Shown here one piece after another: positions 46,330-55,346 of a stretch of DNA of 64,000 nucleotides; position 1 is the first letter of the stretch; every line of letters starts with the position of its first letter. The DNA comes from Psychromonas sp. psych-6C06. GTDB taxonomy: Bacteria; Pseudomonadota; Gammaproteobacteria; Enterobacterales; Psychromonadaceae. The position numbers were made by a program, and so were the translations under genes. The stretch is taken from positions 362,398-426,397 of the forward strand of contig NZ_PIZM01000002.1 in assembly GCF_002835465.1 (NCBI RefSeq). Direction: 5' to 3'. Below the pieces are notes generated by a model that saw nothing but the letters and a program-made list of their open reading frames with translations, did not search any database and had not been told where the DNA came from.

Positions 46330-47376
46330 ATGAATATAAATACACTTACCGATTTTTTACAGCAGGCTCAGTGCCAATTTCGCATCTATGATTTAGGGCG
46401 TAAAGTCACTAAAATTTCTAATAGTGCTTTTCAAAAGATAGCGGAAAATAAGCTTCCATACCCCTACCCAATTCAACAACATGCTTACTTTGGTTTAACC
46501 TTTTGGCAAGTTAATAAACAGCTTCAAGACCACTTTATCTGGTTTTTAAAACTGCCTGTTGATGAACAAGGTTTGCTACGCATTACCGCACAAACAAGCT
46601 TCATTAAAATGGTGGTCGAGGCAATGGGTGAAAATTTAACCGGAGAGATCAGCCAAGATCTACAGGAGCGCCTTGCCAGTAACCCTTTTATTTTCAAACC
46701 AAGTACCGAAAAGCTAGCGATTTTTAATGCCATCATGAACACCAATTTTGTTCGTCCAGCTTCGATTTTTTACCCCACAGCACAGGCTTACTTTGCCGGT
46801 AAAAAACAGTGGAATGAGTGGCAAGAATTAGGTATTCAAGGGATTGCCGACCTCGCTGCACGGCTTAATTACGATAATAACCAGCAAATACTAATCAACG
46901 CGTTGCCTCACTTGCCACAACAGCCACTGCAATCATTAGCCCTTTGCTTGGAACATCAGCATGACATAAATACCGATCTTGCAACCGCCATTGCTAAGCA
47001 AGCAGAGATGGAATTAAAGGCGAACCATCAAGACAGTGCGATTTTGTTATTACGTGCCCTTTCAAGTGCCCGCGCTGTTGGCATCACGAAAGCACTGTTA
47101 GAGCAGCAATTTAACTCTGAGCTTATCCATAATGAAAACTGGTATGTCTGTATTGCAGGTCGCTGTTGGTCATTCCTAGAAGATGAAACCTTGTTAAACC
47201 GATTCTTTGAAGCATTAGCTAACCACCATGGTTCGCTATTTCCGCAACTGTTTGTGGATTTAGTGGCGATCCCTTCACTGCGTGAAAACGTATTAAAACA
47301 ATTACGTTTAACCGCTCGCTCGCCAGCATTATCACAGGCGATAGGGTTACTATTTTCAGGTGCACAAGGAGAGTAA
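46330..47376 (+). CDS. DUF3549 family protein
   Basis: 348 residues, helical, with the DUF3549 N terminus (TLTDFLQQAQCQFRIYDLGRKVTKIS) and a KLPYPYPIQQHAYFGLTFW block. Its function is unknown. The gene is followed 2 nt later by the DUF3301 gene; the pair next to yqcC-truC is conserved in marine gammaproteobacteria. Confidence 0.88.
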   Translation: MNINTLTDFLQQAQCQFRIYDLGRKVTKISNSAFQKIAENKLPYPYPIQQHAYFGLTFWQVNKQLQDHFIWFLKLPVDEQGLLRITAQTSFIKMVVEAMGENLTGEISQDLQERLASNPFIFKPSTEKLAIFNAIMNTNFVRPASIFYPTAQAYFAGKKQWNEWQELGIQGIADLAARLNYDNNQQILINALPHLPQQPLQSLALCLEHQHDINTDLATAIAKQAEMELKANHQDSAILLLRALSSARAVGITKALLEQQFNSELIHNENWYVCIAGRCWSFLEDETLLNRFFEALANHHGSLFPQLFVDLVAIPSLRENVLKQLRLTARSPALSQAIGLLFSGAQGE

Positions 47377-47378
47377 CA

Positions 47379-47690
47379 GTGACCGATCTACTTTTTATAT
47401 TATTTGTGGTGCTTTTTTTCACCCTTATTTGGAAATTAAGACAGCAGTCTGAGCATGCCAAAACATTGATTGAACAGCACTGTGTGAAGCTTGATCTACA
47501 ACTATTGAGTGTGTCACGTTCAAACTTTAACTTTAAATTAGGGCCTAATTTTCTACAGGCCAGTTTTGCCTTTGAATTTAGCAGCGATAATGAAAACAGT
47601 TACCAAGGCAAACTTTACTTATCTGGCTTACACCGCCCACGTTATGAGCTTCCTGTTTATCGTTCTTTTGATTCAAACGACTCATTCTAA
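47379..47690 (+). CDS. DUF3301 family membrane-anchored protein
   Basis: 103 residues beginning with GTG; one N-terminal TM helix (about 3-17) and the RQQSEHAKTLIEQHCVKLDLQLLSVSRS core, then a FxSDNENSYQGKLYLSG strand region. Its function is unknown; it works, if at all, at the inner membrane. Start supported by GGAGAG upstream. Confidence 0.85.
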   Translation: MTDLLFILFVVLFFTLIWKLRQQSEHAKTLIEQHCVKLDLQLLSVSRSNFNFKLGPNFLQASFAFEFSSDNENSYQGKLYLSGLHRPRYELPVYRSFDSNDSF

Positions 47691-47701
47691 AAAGGTTACC
47701 C

Positions 47702-48013
47702 ATGGACAGAATTATTTTAATTGCCCAGCAACTGGTAAAAGAGGGGAAAACCCCAAATACGGCGATGATAAAAGCACGTTTACCAAAAAATATCCCGCTA
47801 CCCACCATTATCGCAGGTTTAAAGCTTTGGCAAGAAAACCCAAATAAACAGATAGATACACCAACCGAGCCGGCATTAATCGCCAATGAAAAAGCAGAGG
47901 TTGGTAGCTTTGATCAACTATTAGAGGCCAAAATTAAACAAATGTTAATCCCATTACAGGATGAGATAAAACAATTAAAAGCAGAATTAAGTACATTAAA
48001 GGCGACTAAATAG
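47702..48013 (+). CDS. Small HTH-like protein with C-terminal coiled coil, unknown function
   Basis: 103 residues. N-terminal half (LVKEGKTPNTAMIKARLPKNIPLPTIIAGLKLW) has the look of the KfrA-type winged-helix pattern; the C-terminal third is a coiled coil (LEAKIKQMLIPLQDEIKQLKAELSTLK). Next in line was a DUF2310 gene, of which only the first 23 codons remain here. Confidence 0.75.
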   Translation: MDRIILIAQQLVKEGKTPNTAMIKARLPKNIPLPTIIAGLKLWQENPNKQIDTPTEPALIANEKAEVGSFDQLLEAKIKQMLIPLQDEIKQLKAELSTLKATK

Positions 48014-48085
48014 GTGTTTATTAATGAGTTAAGCTTCGAGTGTTACAAGAATACTCAATATGCGGCTGTTGAACGTGCGATCTAA
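48014..48085 (+). pseudogene. 5' remnant of a DUF2310 gene
   Basis: GTG directly after the previous stop opens a 23-codon frame, VFINELSFECYKNTQYAAVERAI. It matches residues 17-39 of the full DUF2310 protein at 53322 (VFIKELTFECYQNTQYASVERAI) and then meets a stop. This marks the left edge of the island: the native gene was cut after this point. Confidence 0.85.
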
Positions 48086-48594
48086 TATTCACAAACTTTT
48101 TAAAACAAGAATACAGAAAAGAAGGGGTGAATCATTCAATATTCGAGAGTGATTTTGTGGACTAGTGCTGAGTAGCTATGAATAAGTTGTAAAAAAACAT
48201 CGCTTGAGACTGTAATAAAAACTGTGTAACTGCTTATTTATAATCCAACTATTTGGAAGGATAAGCAGTTATGGTTCAAAAACAATTAGAAGCGTTTGCT
48301 CGTGAAGTAGCTAAACGCAGAATTAGATGATCACCTTGGTTATTCTAAGCACAGTAAATCATCGACTAGTAACAGCCGTAATGGCTCTTCCACTAAGACT
48401 ATCATCACTGACGATGGCCCGTTTGAGTTAGAAACGCCAAGTATTCTGTTCGAATAGACTGTATTGGCTTAATAGATTTTACTGCCAATTTAGAGGTGTT
48501 TAAATTATTGCCCATCTCAGCTTTGAAGCGCACCATAGTGGCTTAGAAAGCTATAATGTTGTGGCTAATATTAATCAGCCACAACAATGAAAAA
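48086..48594. other. gene-free stretch, 509 nt, containing an IS remnant
   Basis: Apart from the IS256-family remnant (listed separately) I see no gene. 48455-48594 is AT-rich and carries no recognisable repeat. Confidence 0.6.
48205..48456 (+). mobile_element. degraded IS256-family insertion sequence
   Basis: GAGACTGTAATAAAAACTGT at 48208 looks like an IS256-type terminal repeat. ATG at 48271 begins MVQKQLEAFAREVAKRRIR and then stops; another frame continues with ELDDHLGYSKHSKSS, SNSRNGSSTKTI and DDGPFELETP, the conserved IS256 transposase N-terminal region (LxAHLGYxKH, GNSRNGxSxKT). The remainder is lost, so it is a dead element. Confidence 0.8.
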
Positions 48595-49518
48595 TTAATT
48601 AACTTCTTTAATGATGTTATAGGCAGATGGGCATTTATCATTAGATTTTTTATTTGTCCCAGTACCAACAAGGGCTCTGAAATTAACCTTTAGGCCTACC
48701 TGAACATACTTATGATCTATCTCTAGTTCTTCTGAACTAAAGTGAAAGCTACCTTTGGCTGTCTCTATAAAACCGAACTGCTTCATTCGCTCCCACTTAC
48801 GTATTTTTCCTTTGAGTTGCTTGTAGCTAGAGGTTAATTTTTTCTGCTTTAAATGTATAAAACAGCGATCCACCTGTTCATCAACAATGGTAAAAATATC
48901 ATCTTTCTCTTTAATGAGCTCTTTTAGTCTTAGACAGTTATATGTTCGAGGATCAAATGATGAGTCTAATGTCTTGAGCATGGTACCTAGATCGCCCAAG
49001 TAAACTGGCTCATTCGTTTGAGCACATTTTTTATAGGCGGCCACTAGCAAAGCATCAACATCTTCATGTTGCGCAGGGGATAACTCTGAGGCAATTAAGT
49101 TTGTTGTATAGACAAAGTTGTGACAGGCCTTTCTAAAGCGCTCAGGCGTGTTCTCTTGGCCAATAGCCATAACATGCAAGCCATGTTCTCTAATTCGCTG
49201 TGCAACGCTATAGAAGCCTCCATCGCTTGATACAATACACACTGCATTTATTCGGGTGTTGTTATTAATTAACTCAATAGCATCCATGACTAATGCATGA
49301 TCTGCTGCATCTTTACCATAGTGGAACTGCTGCTTTGGACTAGAAGCAGTAGCGTGGAGTACATCTTTCCAGCCACTTTGTTGCGCAGAGGTCCAGTCAG
49401 CATAAACCCATTTGATAGCTACTAAGCCGTGTTTTTCGACCTCATTCAATATTAAATGGTAATCATTATGTGATGCATTTTCACCATCAACTAATACTGC
49501 AAAATTTAAGTTAGGCAT
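48595..49518 (-). CDS. NYN-domain nuclease-like protein with HTH and cold-shock-like domain
   Basis: 307 residues from MPNLNFAVLVDGEN (49518). Residues about 1-140 are a LabA/DUF88 NYN (PIN-like) domain with the acidic positions LVDGEN, D88/D92-type YGKDAADHALVMDAI and CIVSSDGGF. About 150-235 looks like a winged-helix OST-HTH/LOTUS segment (VYLGDLGTMLKTLDSSFDPRTYNCLRLKELI). The C-terminal part (KIRKWERMKQFGFIETAKGSFHFSS, VGLKVNF) looks like a cold-shock RNA-binding domain. This suggests an RNA-cleaving enzyme. It overlaps the upstream gene by about 8-14 nt. Confidence 0.8.
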   Translation of the reverse strand: MPNLNFAVLVDGENASHNDYHLILNEVEKHGLVAIKWVYADWTSAQQSGWKDVLHATASSPKQQFHYGKDAADHALVMDAIELINNNTRINAVCIVSSDGGFYSVAQRIREHGLHVMAIGQENTPERFRKACHNFVYTTNLIASELSPAQHEDVDALLVAAYKKCAQTNEPVYLGDLGTMLKTLDSSFDPRTYNCLRLKELIKEKDDIFTIVDEQVDRCFIHLKQKKLTSSYKQLKGKIRKWERMKQFGFIETAKGSFHFSSEELEIDHKYVQVGLKVNFRALVGTGTNKKSNDKCPSAYNIIKEVN

Positions 49519-50599
49519 AAACATTCTCCTTAGATAAGGTATCTGCTAACTTCATCATTTCTGATTTATCATTTTCAGATATGTCAGGTAAAGAGATCAT
49601 TTGAAAGCCAACTACTTCCATTGGACCGTAATCATCATAATCCTCACCAGTATTCGCATTTATTGCTCGAAGATCGTCTTTAGTAACATCAACTTCATTA
49701 TTCAACCCGTAAAGATGCCAAAACCACTTTTCATTTACTGATCTTGAATGATAAATTCTTTCTGCAATTGAATAATTACAAGGATTTACGATTATTTCAC
49801 TTCCTAACCAGTCAACATAAACGTCTTTAAATGCGTCTTCTGAAAGTGTTTTATGATGATTAGATAAGTAACCAATTGCATCTAATATCATTACGGGTGC
49901 ATCTTCAAAAAGGTCTGAATATTCTCGATTACAAGCTTCATTAAACTGAGAAACGATAGGTTTAATATTCATTGGAATTGGCAAGTTTGCAGCGTGTTCA
50001 TCCTTTAAAATATTTTGTAGCAGGTCTTTAAAGCGCTTTACATACACAAAGTGCTCAGCAACTTGTAACTGAAAGGAATTTAACTTTTCACCAGATAATC
50101 GTTTCCCATGCCAATACTCACCACCGCGATTGTCAGGGTTATCCTCATAAAAAGATATTTCACCTAGACACATGACTAAAGTGAGTAGGCGTGCCTCTGC
50201 ACAATTATCACCAATCAAAGAACTCAGAGATGCTAAAACATCTTTACTGATGACTTCTGGAGAATTTTCAAGTTCTTGGATCAACTTCTCTATTTGAAGT
50301 GTATTTTGAAGAGGCTGTTGTAATACATTACTAATTATTTTACATGAAGTTAGTCCATCCGCCGCATCAAAGCCTAAAGCAAGGCTTCTGTCAAAACACT
50401 GAGCTTGAGCATTTTCTACTTCATCGGGTGTAATTTTATTAAATGATAAGTCACTCTGATACGCAGCGTAACTGCCATAACCACAATACGCAGATACAAG
50501 CTCATATACGTGACTTTTCTTGAATTTGGGATTCGACTGTTTTAATTCTGAATAAATGGTGTGAACAAGGTTCTTTAACTTTTTCATAAATATATCCAT
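49511..50599 (-). CDS. Unknown protein, partner of the NYN gene
   Basis: 362 residues, acidic, largely helical. N-terminal HTIYSELKQSNPKFKKSHVYELVSAYCGYGSYAAYQSD resembles the short helical domain placed before effector domains in many mobile-element proteins. The remainder matches nothing I recognise. The stop overlaps the NYN start, so they are translated together; this is the reason to treat them as one system. A second ATG at 50587 (MKKLKNL) is the likelier start. Confidence 0.7.
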   Translation of the reverse strand: MDIFMKKLKNLVHTIYSELKQSNPKFKKSHVYELVSAYCGYGSYAAYQSDLSFNKITPDEVENAQAQCFDRSLALGFDAADGLTSCKIISNVLQQPLQNTLQIEKLIQELENSPEVISKDVLASLSSLIGDNCAEARLLTLVMCLGEISFYEDNPDNRGGEYWHGKRLSGEKLNSFQLQVAEHFVYVKRFKDLLQNILKDEHAANLPIPMNIKPIVSQFNEACNREYSDLFEDAPVMILDAIGYLSNHHKTLSEDAFKDVYVDWLGSEIIVNPCNYSIAERIYHSRSVNEKWFWHLYGLNNEVDVTKDDLRAINANTGEDYDDYGPMEVVGFQMISLPDISENDKSEMMKLADTLSKENVYA

Positions 50600-51005
50600 A
50601 CGCTTGAGGCATTTCTGCTGTCAATCATTACCACACGCGATTACGGCTGATTTCTCAAGCCAGATATTTATTAAAAATTAAGTTTTTTGGGGGTATTTTA
50701 TCTTTCGAGATAAATGCTGTTTTTCACTCGCGTGCAAGTGCGGCTAGCGCCATTAAGATAATCCTATCTTATCCTAGGGTGCAGTTCTACAATTTACATC
50801 ACAATAATCAAATTACATCTAATGAAATTATCAATTAACAAATTGATAATAAGAGAAGTTCTCTCTGGTGTTTGAACAGTAACGCCCTTAAAAAATTGCA
50901 AATAAATGCAGATTACAAATATTTCAATCAGGGGAATTCCTGTATTTGACCTACTCACTTTGGTCATCTCCGTGAGTAGGCCTTGGTCGGTGTTTAGATT
51001 TAGTT
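50600..51005. other. intergenic region, 406 nt, with one hairpin
   Basis: CCTACTCAC (50949-50957) and GTGAGTAGG (50971-50979) form a 9-bp stem with a 13-nt loop downstream of the CoiA-like gene; no T tract follows. I see no gene in the rest. Confidence 0.5.
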
Positions 51006-52058
51006 TTATTGCACTATATTCGAAACAACCATTTGCGGGCGCCCATAAACAGTCACCATTTTAAATTCAAACTCTACAACGCAAGGAAAAGTCATAGAGT
51101 CCAGCTTGGGGATTAGGCTTTCATCAAATGACACTTTTTCGATATCATAACCACCATTACCGCGTAAATTGTAATTAGTTGATGAATAGCCCTGAATTAA
51201 CTTGCCACACATTAATAACGAACAATCAAAGTCTCGGCCCTTCTTGCGGGAATAACCATAGCCAGAGCTAAAACCTAGCAGTAAGACTTGATTAGGTTTT
51301 GGCTCTAGTTGCGTGTCTTGAGGGGCCTGAGTAATTGAGCTTCTACAAACCAAGTCATATTTAAGCGTTACCAATTGGCGTATTTTATCATTGATTAGCC
51401 CTATCTCCGCTTCAAGCTCCTCTTTCATTTCTTGTTGTATCTGTTCATGGACAGGATGAAAGACCCAATAACGAGGAGAGTCATACATCACAGCTTGTAT
51501 AAGCTCCTCCATATCACTCATTGCACTACACGCCGAAATATCAATGGATAAGGTAGCAACACCACGCTCTTTTACCTTCTCTGTTTTTTCTGGTGATACA
51601 TCATTGCTAACTACAATTTCTATAAAGATCACCCCATCATCTGTAAAGCATGTTAAGTCCGGTTGAAAGTCTCCAGCTGACTGCTCTGGTATCACGTTGT
51701 TAAATTGTAAGGTGTATTTTCTATTAGTAAATTCTTTACTGTGGTATCTACCAACAATATCTATTTCTTTTACTTCAATCGTTAATGGCGCTATTCCAAC
51801 CACGCATTTATCTTGAATAATTTGCTTACCTAGCTTATGTAAAATAGATTCATTGCAGTTGTTTTTATTGCCATCGTGATGTGCAAAATGATGTACTTTT
51901 ACATCCCCTTTTCTTGCGATTAAGGGGCTACCACATCCAATGCATTCACAACCACAAGCGAGTCCTTTTTCAACTTCACTAATCCTAATTACCTTGTCAT
52001 TTTTCATTCCATAAGCAAATTGAGCTACATTAATTTTCGTTTTAAGTTCAGTATTCAT
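51006..52058 (-). CDS. CoiA-like protein (zinc finger plus nuclease-like domain)
   Basis: 350 residues. Near residues 34-61 it has CxCIGCGSPLIARKGDVKVHHFAHH, the zinc-finger and HHFAH motif of the competence CoiA family; about 130-160 there is a D-(x)n-E pattern in PDLTCFTDDGVIFIEIVVSN, consistent with a PD-(D/E)XK-type nuclease. The C-terminal 140 residues are unassigned. CoiA relatives occur in competence and in defence islands; here the setting suggests defence or DNA processing. It is on the minus strand with no partner in the same unit. Confidence 0.7.
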   Translation of the reverse strand: MNTELKTKINVAQFAYGMKNDKVIRISEVEKGLACGCECIGCGSPLIARKGDVKVHHFAHHDGNKNNCNESILHKLGKQIIQDKCVVGIAPLTIEVKEIDIVGRYHSKEFTNRKYTLQFNNVIPEQSAGDFQPDLTCFTDDGVIFIEIVVSNDVSPEKTEKVKERGVATLSIDISACSAMSDMEELIQAVMYDSPRYWVFHPVHEQIQQEMKEELEAEIGLINDKIRQLVTLKYDLVCRSSITQAPQDTQLEPKPNQVLLLGFSSGYGYSRKKGRDFDCSLLMCGKLIQGYSSTNYNLRGNGGYDIEKVSFDESLIPKLDSMTFPCVVEFEFKMVTVYGRPQMVVSNIVQ

Positions 52059-52214
52059 GTTAATTATCCTTTGTGTATTTCACATAACAGGTGCAAGGGC
52101 TCTCCTTGCGACGCAAATGAATAATTAACTAATAATTAGAGTTCAAACAGAGTATTACTCGGCAATACCCAGTAATATCCACTAAATATCAGTAGGTTAA
52201 TGTAGGTTCAGTAT

Positions 52215-53228
52215 ATGTGTGATAAAACGCAAGCAATGCATGATGCAATTAAAGTGGCAGAGATATTTTGGGATAAATACGATAATGAAAATAAAGGTAA
52301 CTTGTTTTGGAATGTATTTTTAGCCATCATCGAATTAACAAAAGATTCACCAGAGCTTGCTGCCGAAAAAGCTAATGAATGTTATTTTTCAACAGCAGAA
52401 ATGTGTCAGAAATTTGAAGAGTTAGCAGACAAAAAAGAAGGCTCTGTTAACAGTAGCCGGCTATCAAAAGAGTATCGTACACTTGGAGAACATTTAGAAG
52501 CTGTTGAAGTTAGATTCATATCGATTGCAACAGAGTCTGGCAGCCGATTTATTCCAGTGATCACTAAAGATAAAAATTCTGGAGGCCAAGGTAAACAAAC
52601 AAATTACCGTTTGTCATACAAAGAAATAGAAACTAATAACTTAGAAAATCAGCCCGCTACTAATGAGCCTAATACACAAGATACTAATGAAATTGATTAC
52701 TATGTTGAATCAACGCCAAAACTACTTTTCTGGTCAAGCTGGTTACAGAGTTTAAATGTAGAGAGATACCGCATACCAATTATATTATTCACAGCTAGCC
52801 CTTTCATTATTGGATTTAGTGCTCTTGTTATGTTCTGGCTAATGGTAATAGGCATTGGATTAGACATTGGCTGGACAGTGATTGGAATTTGTGCGATTTA
52901 CATTTTGTGTTTTATGATGTTTTTTAGGTATTTCATCACTGCAATAGAGAATAACATAGCGCTTATTCCTGACTGGATGTTACCACTAAATTTAACATCC
53001 GCTGTTCTTCAATACGAACTAAACAAGCCAGGTACTAAGAAAAAAAGGCTTAAAAAGCTATCTGTCAAAGTCTATTCAGCTAAGTGCCCAATATGTGGTC
53101 ATAGAATAATCCTTAAATCAAAAGGTTTACCCTTTAACAAAAGACTAATAGGTGAATGTGATTTAAACCCTGTGGAACACAGGTATAGTTTTGACTTTAC
53201 CAACTTGCGAGGCAAAAAAATAACATAA
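52215..53228 (+). CDS. Two-TM protein with C-terminal zinc ribbon, unknown function
   Basis: 337 residues: cytoplasmic helical N-terminal part (1-190) with a SRLSKEYRTLGEHLEAVEVRF segment that looks like a winged helix, two or three TM helices (about 195-255), then CPICGHRI and GECDLNPVEHRYSFD, half of a zinc ribbon. I cannot name the family. It is the last plus-strand gene before the intact DUF2310. Confidence 0.65.
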   Translation: MCDKTQAMHDAIKVAEIFWDKYDNENKGNLFWNVFLAIIELTKDSPELAAEKANECYFSTAEMCQKFEELADKKEGSVNSSRLSKEYRTLGEHLEAVEVRFISIATESGSRFIPVITKDKNSGGQGKQTNYRLSYKEIETNNLENQPATNEPNTQDTNEIDYYVESTPKLLFWSSWLQSLNVERYRIPIILFTASPFIIGFSALVMFWLMVIGIGLDIGWTVIGICAIYILCFMMFFRYFITAIENNIALIPDWMLPLNLTSAVLQYELNKPGTKKKRLKKLSVKVYSAKCPICGHRIILKSKGLPFNKRLIGECDLNPVEHRYSFDFTNLRGKKIT

Positions 53229-53321
53229 TACCATTGTAGTGGTTAGGTAAAAGTTATTATCGGTATCGAAGTCTCAACTGTTATACTTCCTATATTATAC
53301 CGCCGTTAATTGTGCAGATAG

Positions 53322-54146
53322 ATGAATAAAAAACTGCATAAGCAACCTACAACAGAAGAAAAAAACTACGTGTTTATTAAAGAATTAACATTTGAGTGCT
53401 ATCAGAACACTCAGTACGCAAGCGTTGAAAGAGCCATAAATAGTTACTTCGATATGCTTCGCTACAACGGTCAAATTCTAGGCCGTGAATTTCCCATTGC
53501 CATGTTAGGCGCGGTATTCACAACACGTTTGGTTTGCCCCGAAGAACATAGTCTAGACGAACAGTATAATAGCCCGCAGGTAACACATGCACTTAATCAA
53601 TTAACGCAGGCTGGTTTACTGGCGCCTAAAATTAAAACCGTGGCAGAGGATTTAAACTCACTCGAATGTGCGCCTGACTTTTCGCCAAGCTGGCAGGTGC
53701 TATACACCACCTTTTTAGATACCTGCTCACCGATTAGATGCGGTGAAACGCTACAACCGATCCCACTATATCGTACGCCAGAAGCGATCAGTAATGGCGA
53801 TCGTAAGAGTGTTATAAAATGGCAGGAAGAGTGGATAAACTGTGATGAGTTACAGATGAATGGCTCCGCCGTTTCCACTGCTATTTTAAAAGAGATGGGT
53901 GAGATAGATAGCAAGCTTTTTTATCGAGGTAGTAACCTTGCCAAGCGCATTCAATATGTTACTAAAGTACCAACCTACTACTACTTATACCGCGTAGCAG
54001 GCATCAGTTTAGAAGAAGAAAGAAATAGAAAATGTCCTAGCTGCGGTGGAGAATGGCGACAACCTTCTCCGCTATTTGATATTTTCGATTTTAAATGCGA
54101 TGAGTGTCAGCTAGTCTCTAACCTGTCATGGGATTTTAAAAAGTAA
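53322..54146 (+). CDS. DUF2310 family zinc-ribbon protein
   Basis: 274 residues. The family core (YVFIKELTFECYQNTQYASVERAINSYFDMLRYNGQILGREFP) and the C-terminal zinc ribbon CPSCGGEW...CDECQL are complete. Its function is unknown. It has a 15-residue N-terminal extension relative to the native copy whose 5' remnant lies at 48014. A creA-like frame follows 27 nt later, which suggests the DUF2310-creA pair moved as a unit. Confidence 0.85.
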   Translation: MNKKLHKQPTTEEKNYVFIKELTFECYQNTQYASVERAINSYFDMLRYNGQILGREFPIAMLGAVFTTRLVCPEEHSLDEQYNSPQVTHALNQLTQAGLLAPKIKTVAEDLNSLECAPDFSPSWQVLYTTFLDTCSPIRCGETLQPIPLYRTPEAISNGDRKSVIKWQEEWINCDELQMNGSAVSTAILKEMGEIDSKLFYRGSNLAKRIQYVTKVPTYYYLYRVAGISLEEERNRKCPSCGGEWRQPSPLFDIFDFKCDECQLVSNLSWDFKK

Positions 54147-54173
54147 TCTACAACAATTAAAAAGGAAGTTTTG

Positions 54174-54332
54174 ATGTTAAAAAAGATAAAGATCTATGGT
54201 TCACTATTCATTTTATTAGTGATTGCATTCTTCATTTATAAGGGCTATTCGAAAGATGAAGTGGGTAATGTTTCACTAGGTTTGTTTACTACCAAAGACT
54301 TCCTTAATTTTTTTAACACAAAGTATGCTTAA
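54174..54332 (+). pseudogene. 5' fragment of a creA-like gene
   Basis: A 52-codon frame with a clear AAGGAAG ribosome binding site. After a hydrophobic N-terminal anchor (SLFILLVIAFFIYKG) it reads DEVGNVSLGLFTTKD, the start of mature CreA (compare NEVGDISLGMFTTQD in the intact copy), then runs into unrelated residues and a stop. It lacks the lipobox of the intact copy and all of the CreA core. Confidence 0.8.
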
Positions 54333-54426
54333 AATAGCATAAAAAACCACCTAGTAAACCTTTACAATTTAACTACAATAGCCCTTACCTAAAAACAATA
54401 TTTACAATTATCACAAGGTATTACCC

Positions 54427-54894
54427 ATGAAAAAGATCTTAGCAATTATATGCTTAACAACTTTACTTACAGCCTGCTCAGATAATGAGGTCGGTGATAT
54501 CTCACTTGGAATGTTTACAACACAGGACATAAAATTAAATATTTTAAAAGATGATATTGTGTCTGGTGTAACTTGCCATATTGCTTCAATAGAAGCTGAC
54601 CTTAGTTTTTCCGACCCAAGTGACAGTTCAATCTCTTGTAGACAAACAGGTGAAATAACGCCAGAAATGATTGCTCAAATAGATAAAAGCAAATCAGGTG
54701 AAGTGGTGTTTAAAAAATCAAAAAGCATCTTTTTCAAGACAATGAAAATTAGAAGAATACTGGATGCAGAAAATCAAACACTGATGTATGTTTCTTACTC
54801 AACAAAAGAAACATCGGGTAGTTTCAAACATAGCCTTTCAACCGTTCCGTTATGGGGAACTAAGGCTTATGCAGAACCTGTATTAACCCAATAA
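54427..54894 (+). CDS. creA: CreA family protein (lipoprotein form)
   Basis: 155 residues, full length. Signal peptide with lipobox LTAC (C18), then the CreA core: LGMFTTQDIKLN, VTCHIASIEADL, SISCRQTGEI, GEVVFKKSKSIFFKTMKIRR. CreA is a periplasmic/outer-membrane-associated protein of unknown function. A terminator follows. Compared with the truncated copy at 62991 it is clearly diverged in DNA, so one of the two was acquired from elsewhere. Confidence 0.9.
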   Translation: MKKILAIICLTTLLTACSDNEVGDISLGMFTTQDIKLNILKDDIVSGVTCHIASIEADLSFSDPSDSSISCRQTGEITPEMIAQIDKSKSGEVVFKKSKSIFFKTMKIRRILDAENQTLMYVSYSTKETSGSFKHSLSTVPLWGTKAYAEPVLTQ

Positions 54895-54900
54895 CAAAAA

Positions 54901-54920
54901 AGGCAACCGTGTGGTTGCCT
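54901..54920. terminator. terminator after creA
   Basis: AGGCAACC, loop GTGT, GGTTGCCT; preceded by an A tract, so it can also serve the minus-strand gene at 54938. Confidence 0.8.
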
Positions 54921-54937
54921 CATTACTCTCTTTCAAA

Positions 54938-55171
54938 TCAGATTGTGACTATATCATTTGAAAAGGTGTAATCTAATTTCCCCTTTCTTACAAAAGTAAA
55001 ATTACACTCAGCCTCAGCTATCTCCATCAGCTTTAACATCTGATGCGTATAGTAGAGTCTGTTTCCTTCCAAACAATCCCTGCCAAAAATACTCTCTATA
55101 ATTATTTTCAGCGTCATTTCACCTGTTTTTTCTATTAAGCAAGAGCTAACTTTACCTTCTACGTTTTGCAT
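54938..55171 (-). CDS. small protein, unknown function
   Basis: 77 residues, two beta-rich halves around a helix (YTHQMLKLMEIAEAECN), one cysteine pair-like arrangement (C12, C32, C56). Not recognised. It lies alone between creA and a creA fragment and may be a small island gene; a chance frame is less likely, because its codon use and length are reasonable. Confidence 0.5.
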   Translation of the reverse strand: MQNVEGKVSSCLIEKTGEMTLKIIIESIFGRDCLEGNRLYYTHQMLKLMEIAEAECNFTFVRKGKLDYTFSNDIVTI

Positions 55172-55194
55172 TTATTTTTAACTTCTTATCCCCT

Positions 55195-55325
55195 ACTAGA
55201 GACGCTGTGAAAATTAATTTCTTGCAGACAAACAGGAGAAATGATTGATCAAGCAAATAAACCATACGGCTGCCTCATTCTTTACTCATATAAATTGAAT
55301 AACAGGCATAGTTTAAAACATCCTA
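55195..55325 (+). pseudogene. decayed internal/3' fragment of creA
   Basis: 55217-55240 translates as ISCRQTGE, followed by MIDQANK (intact: MIAQIDK) with a small deletion between. Further on, TACTCATATAAATTG...CATAGTTTAAAACATC aligns with the YSTKETSGSFKHS part. It is too damaged to code for a protein. It is a third creA trace in the island. Confidence 0.65.
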
Positions 55326-55346
55326 TTAACCATAATAAAACTTCAA

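Noticed and set aside
49511-50599. Glyoxalase-type or toxin function for the 362-residue protein
   Set aside because: Only the first 40 residues resemble a domain seen before various effectors; that is not enough to name a function.
54320-54345. TATGCT/AGCATA hairpin after the creA 5' fragment as a terminator
   Set aside because: Only 6 bp and AT-rich, with the A tract on the wrong side for plus; too weak to call.
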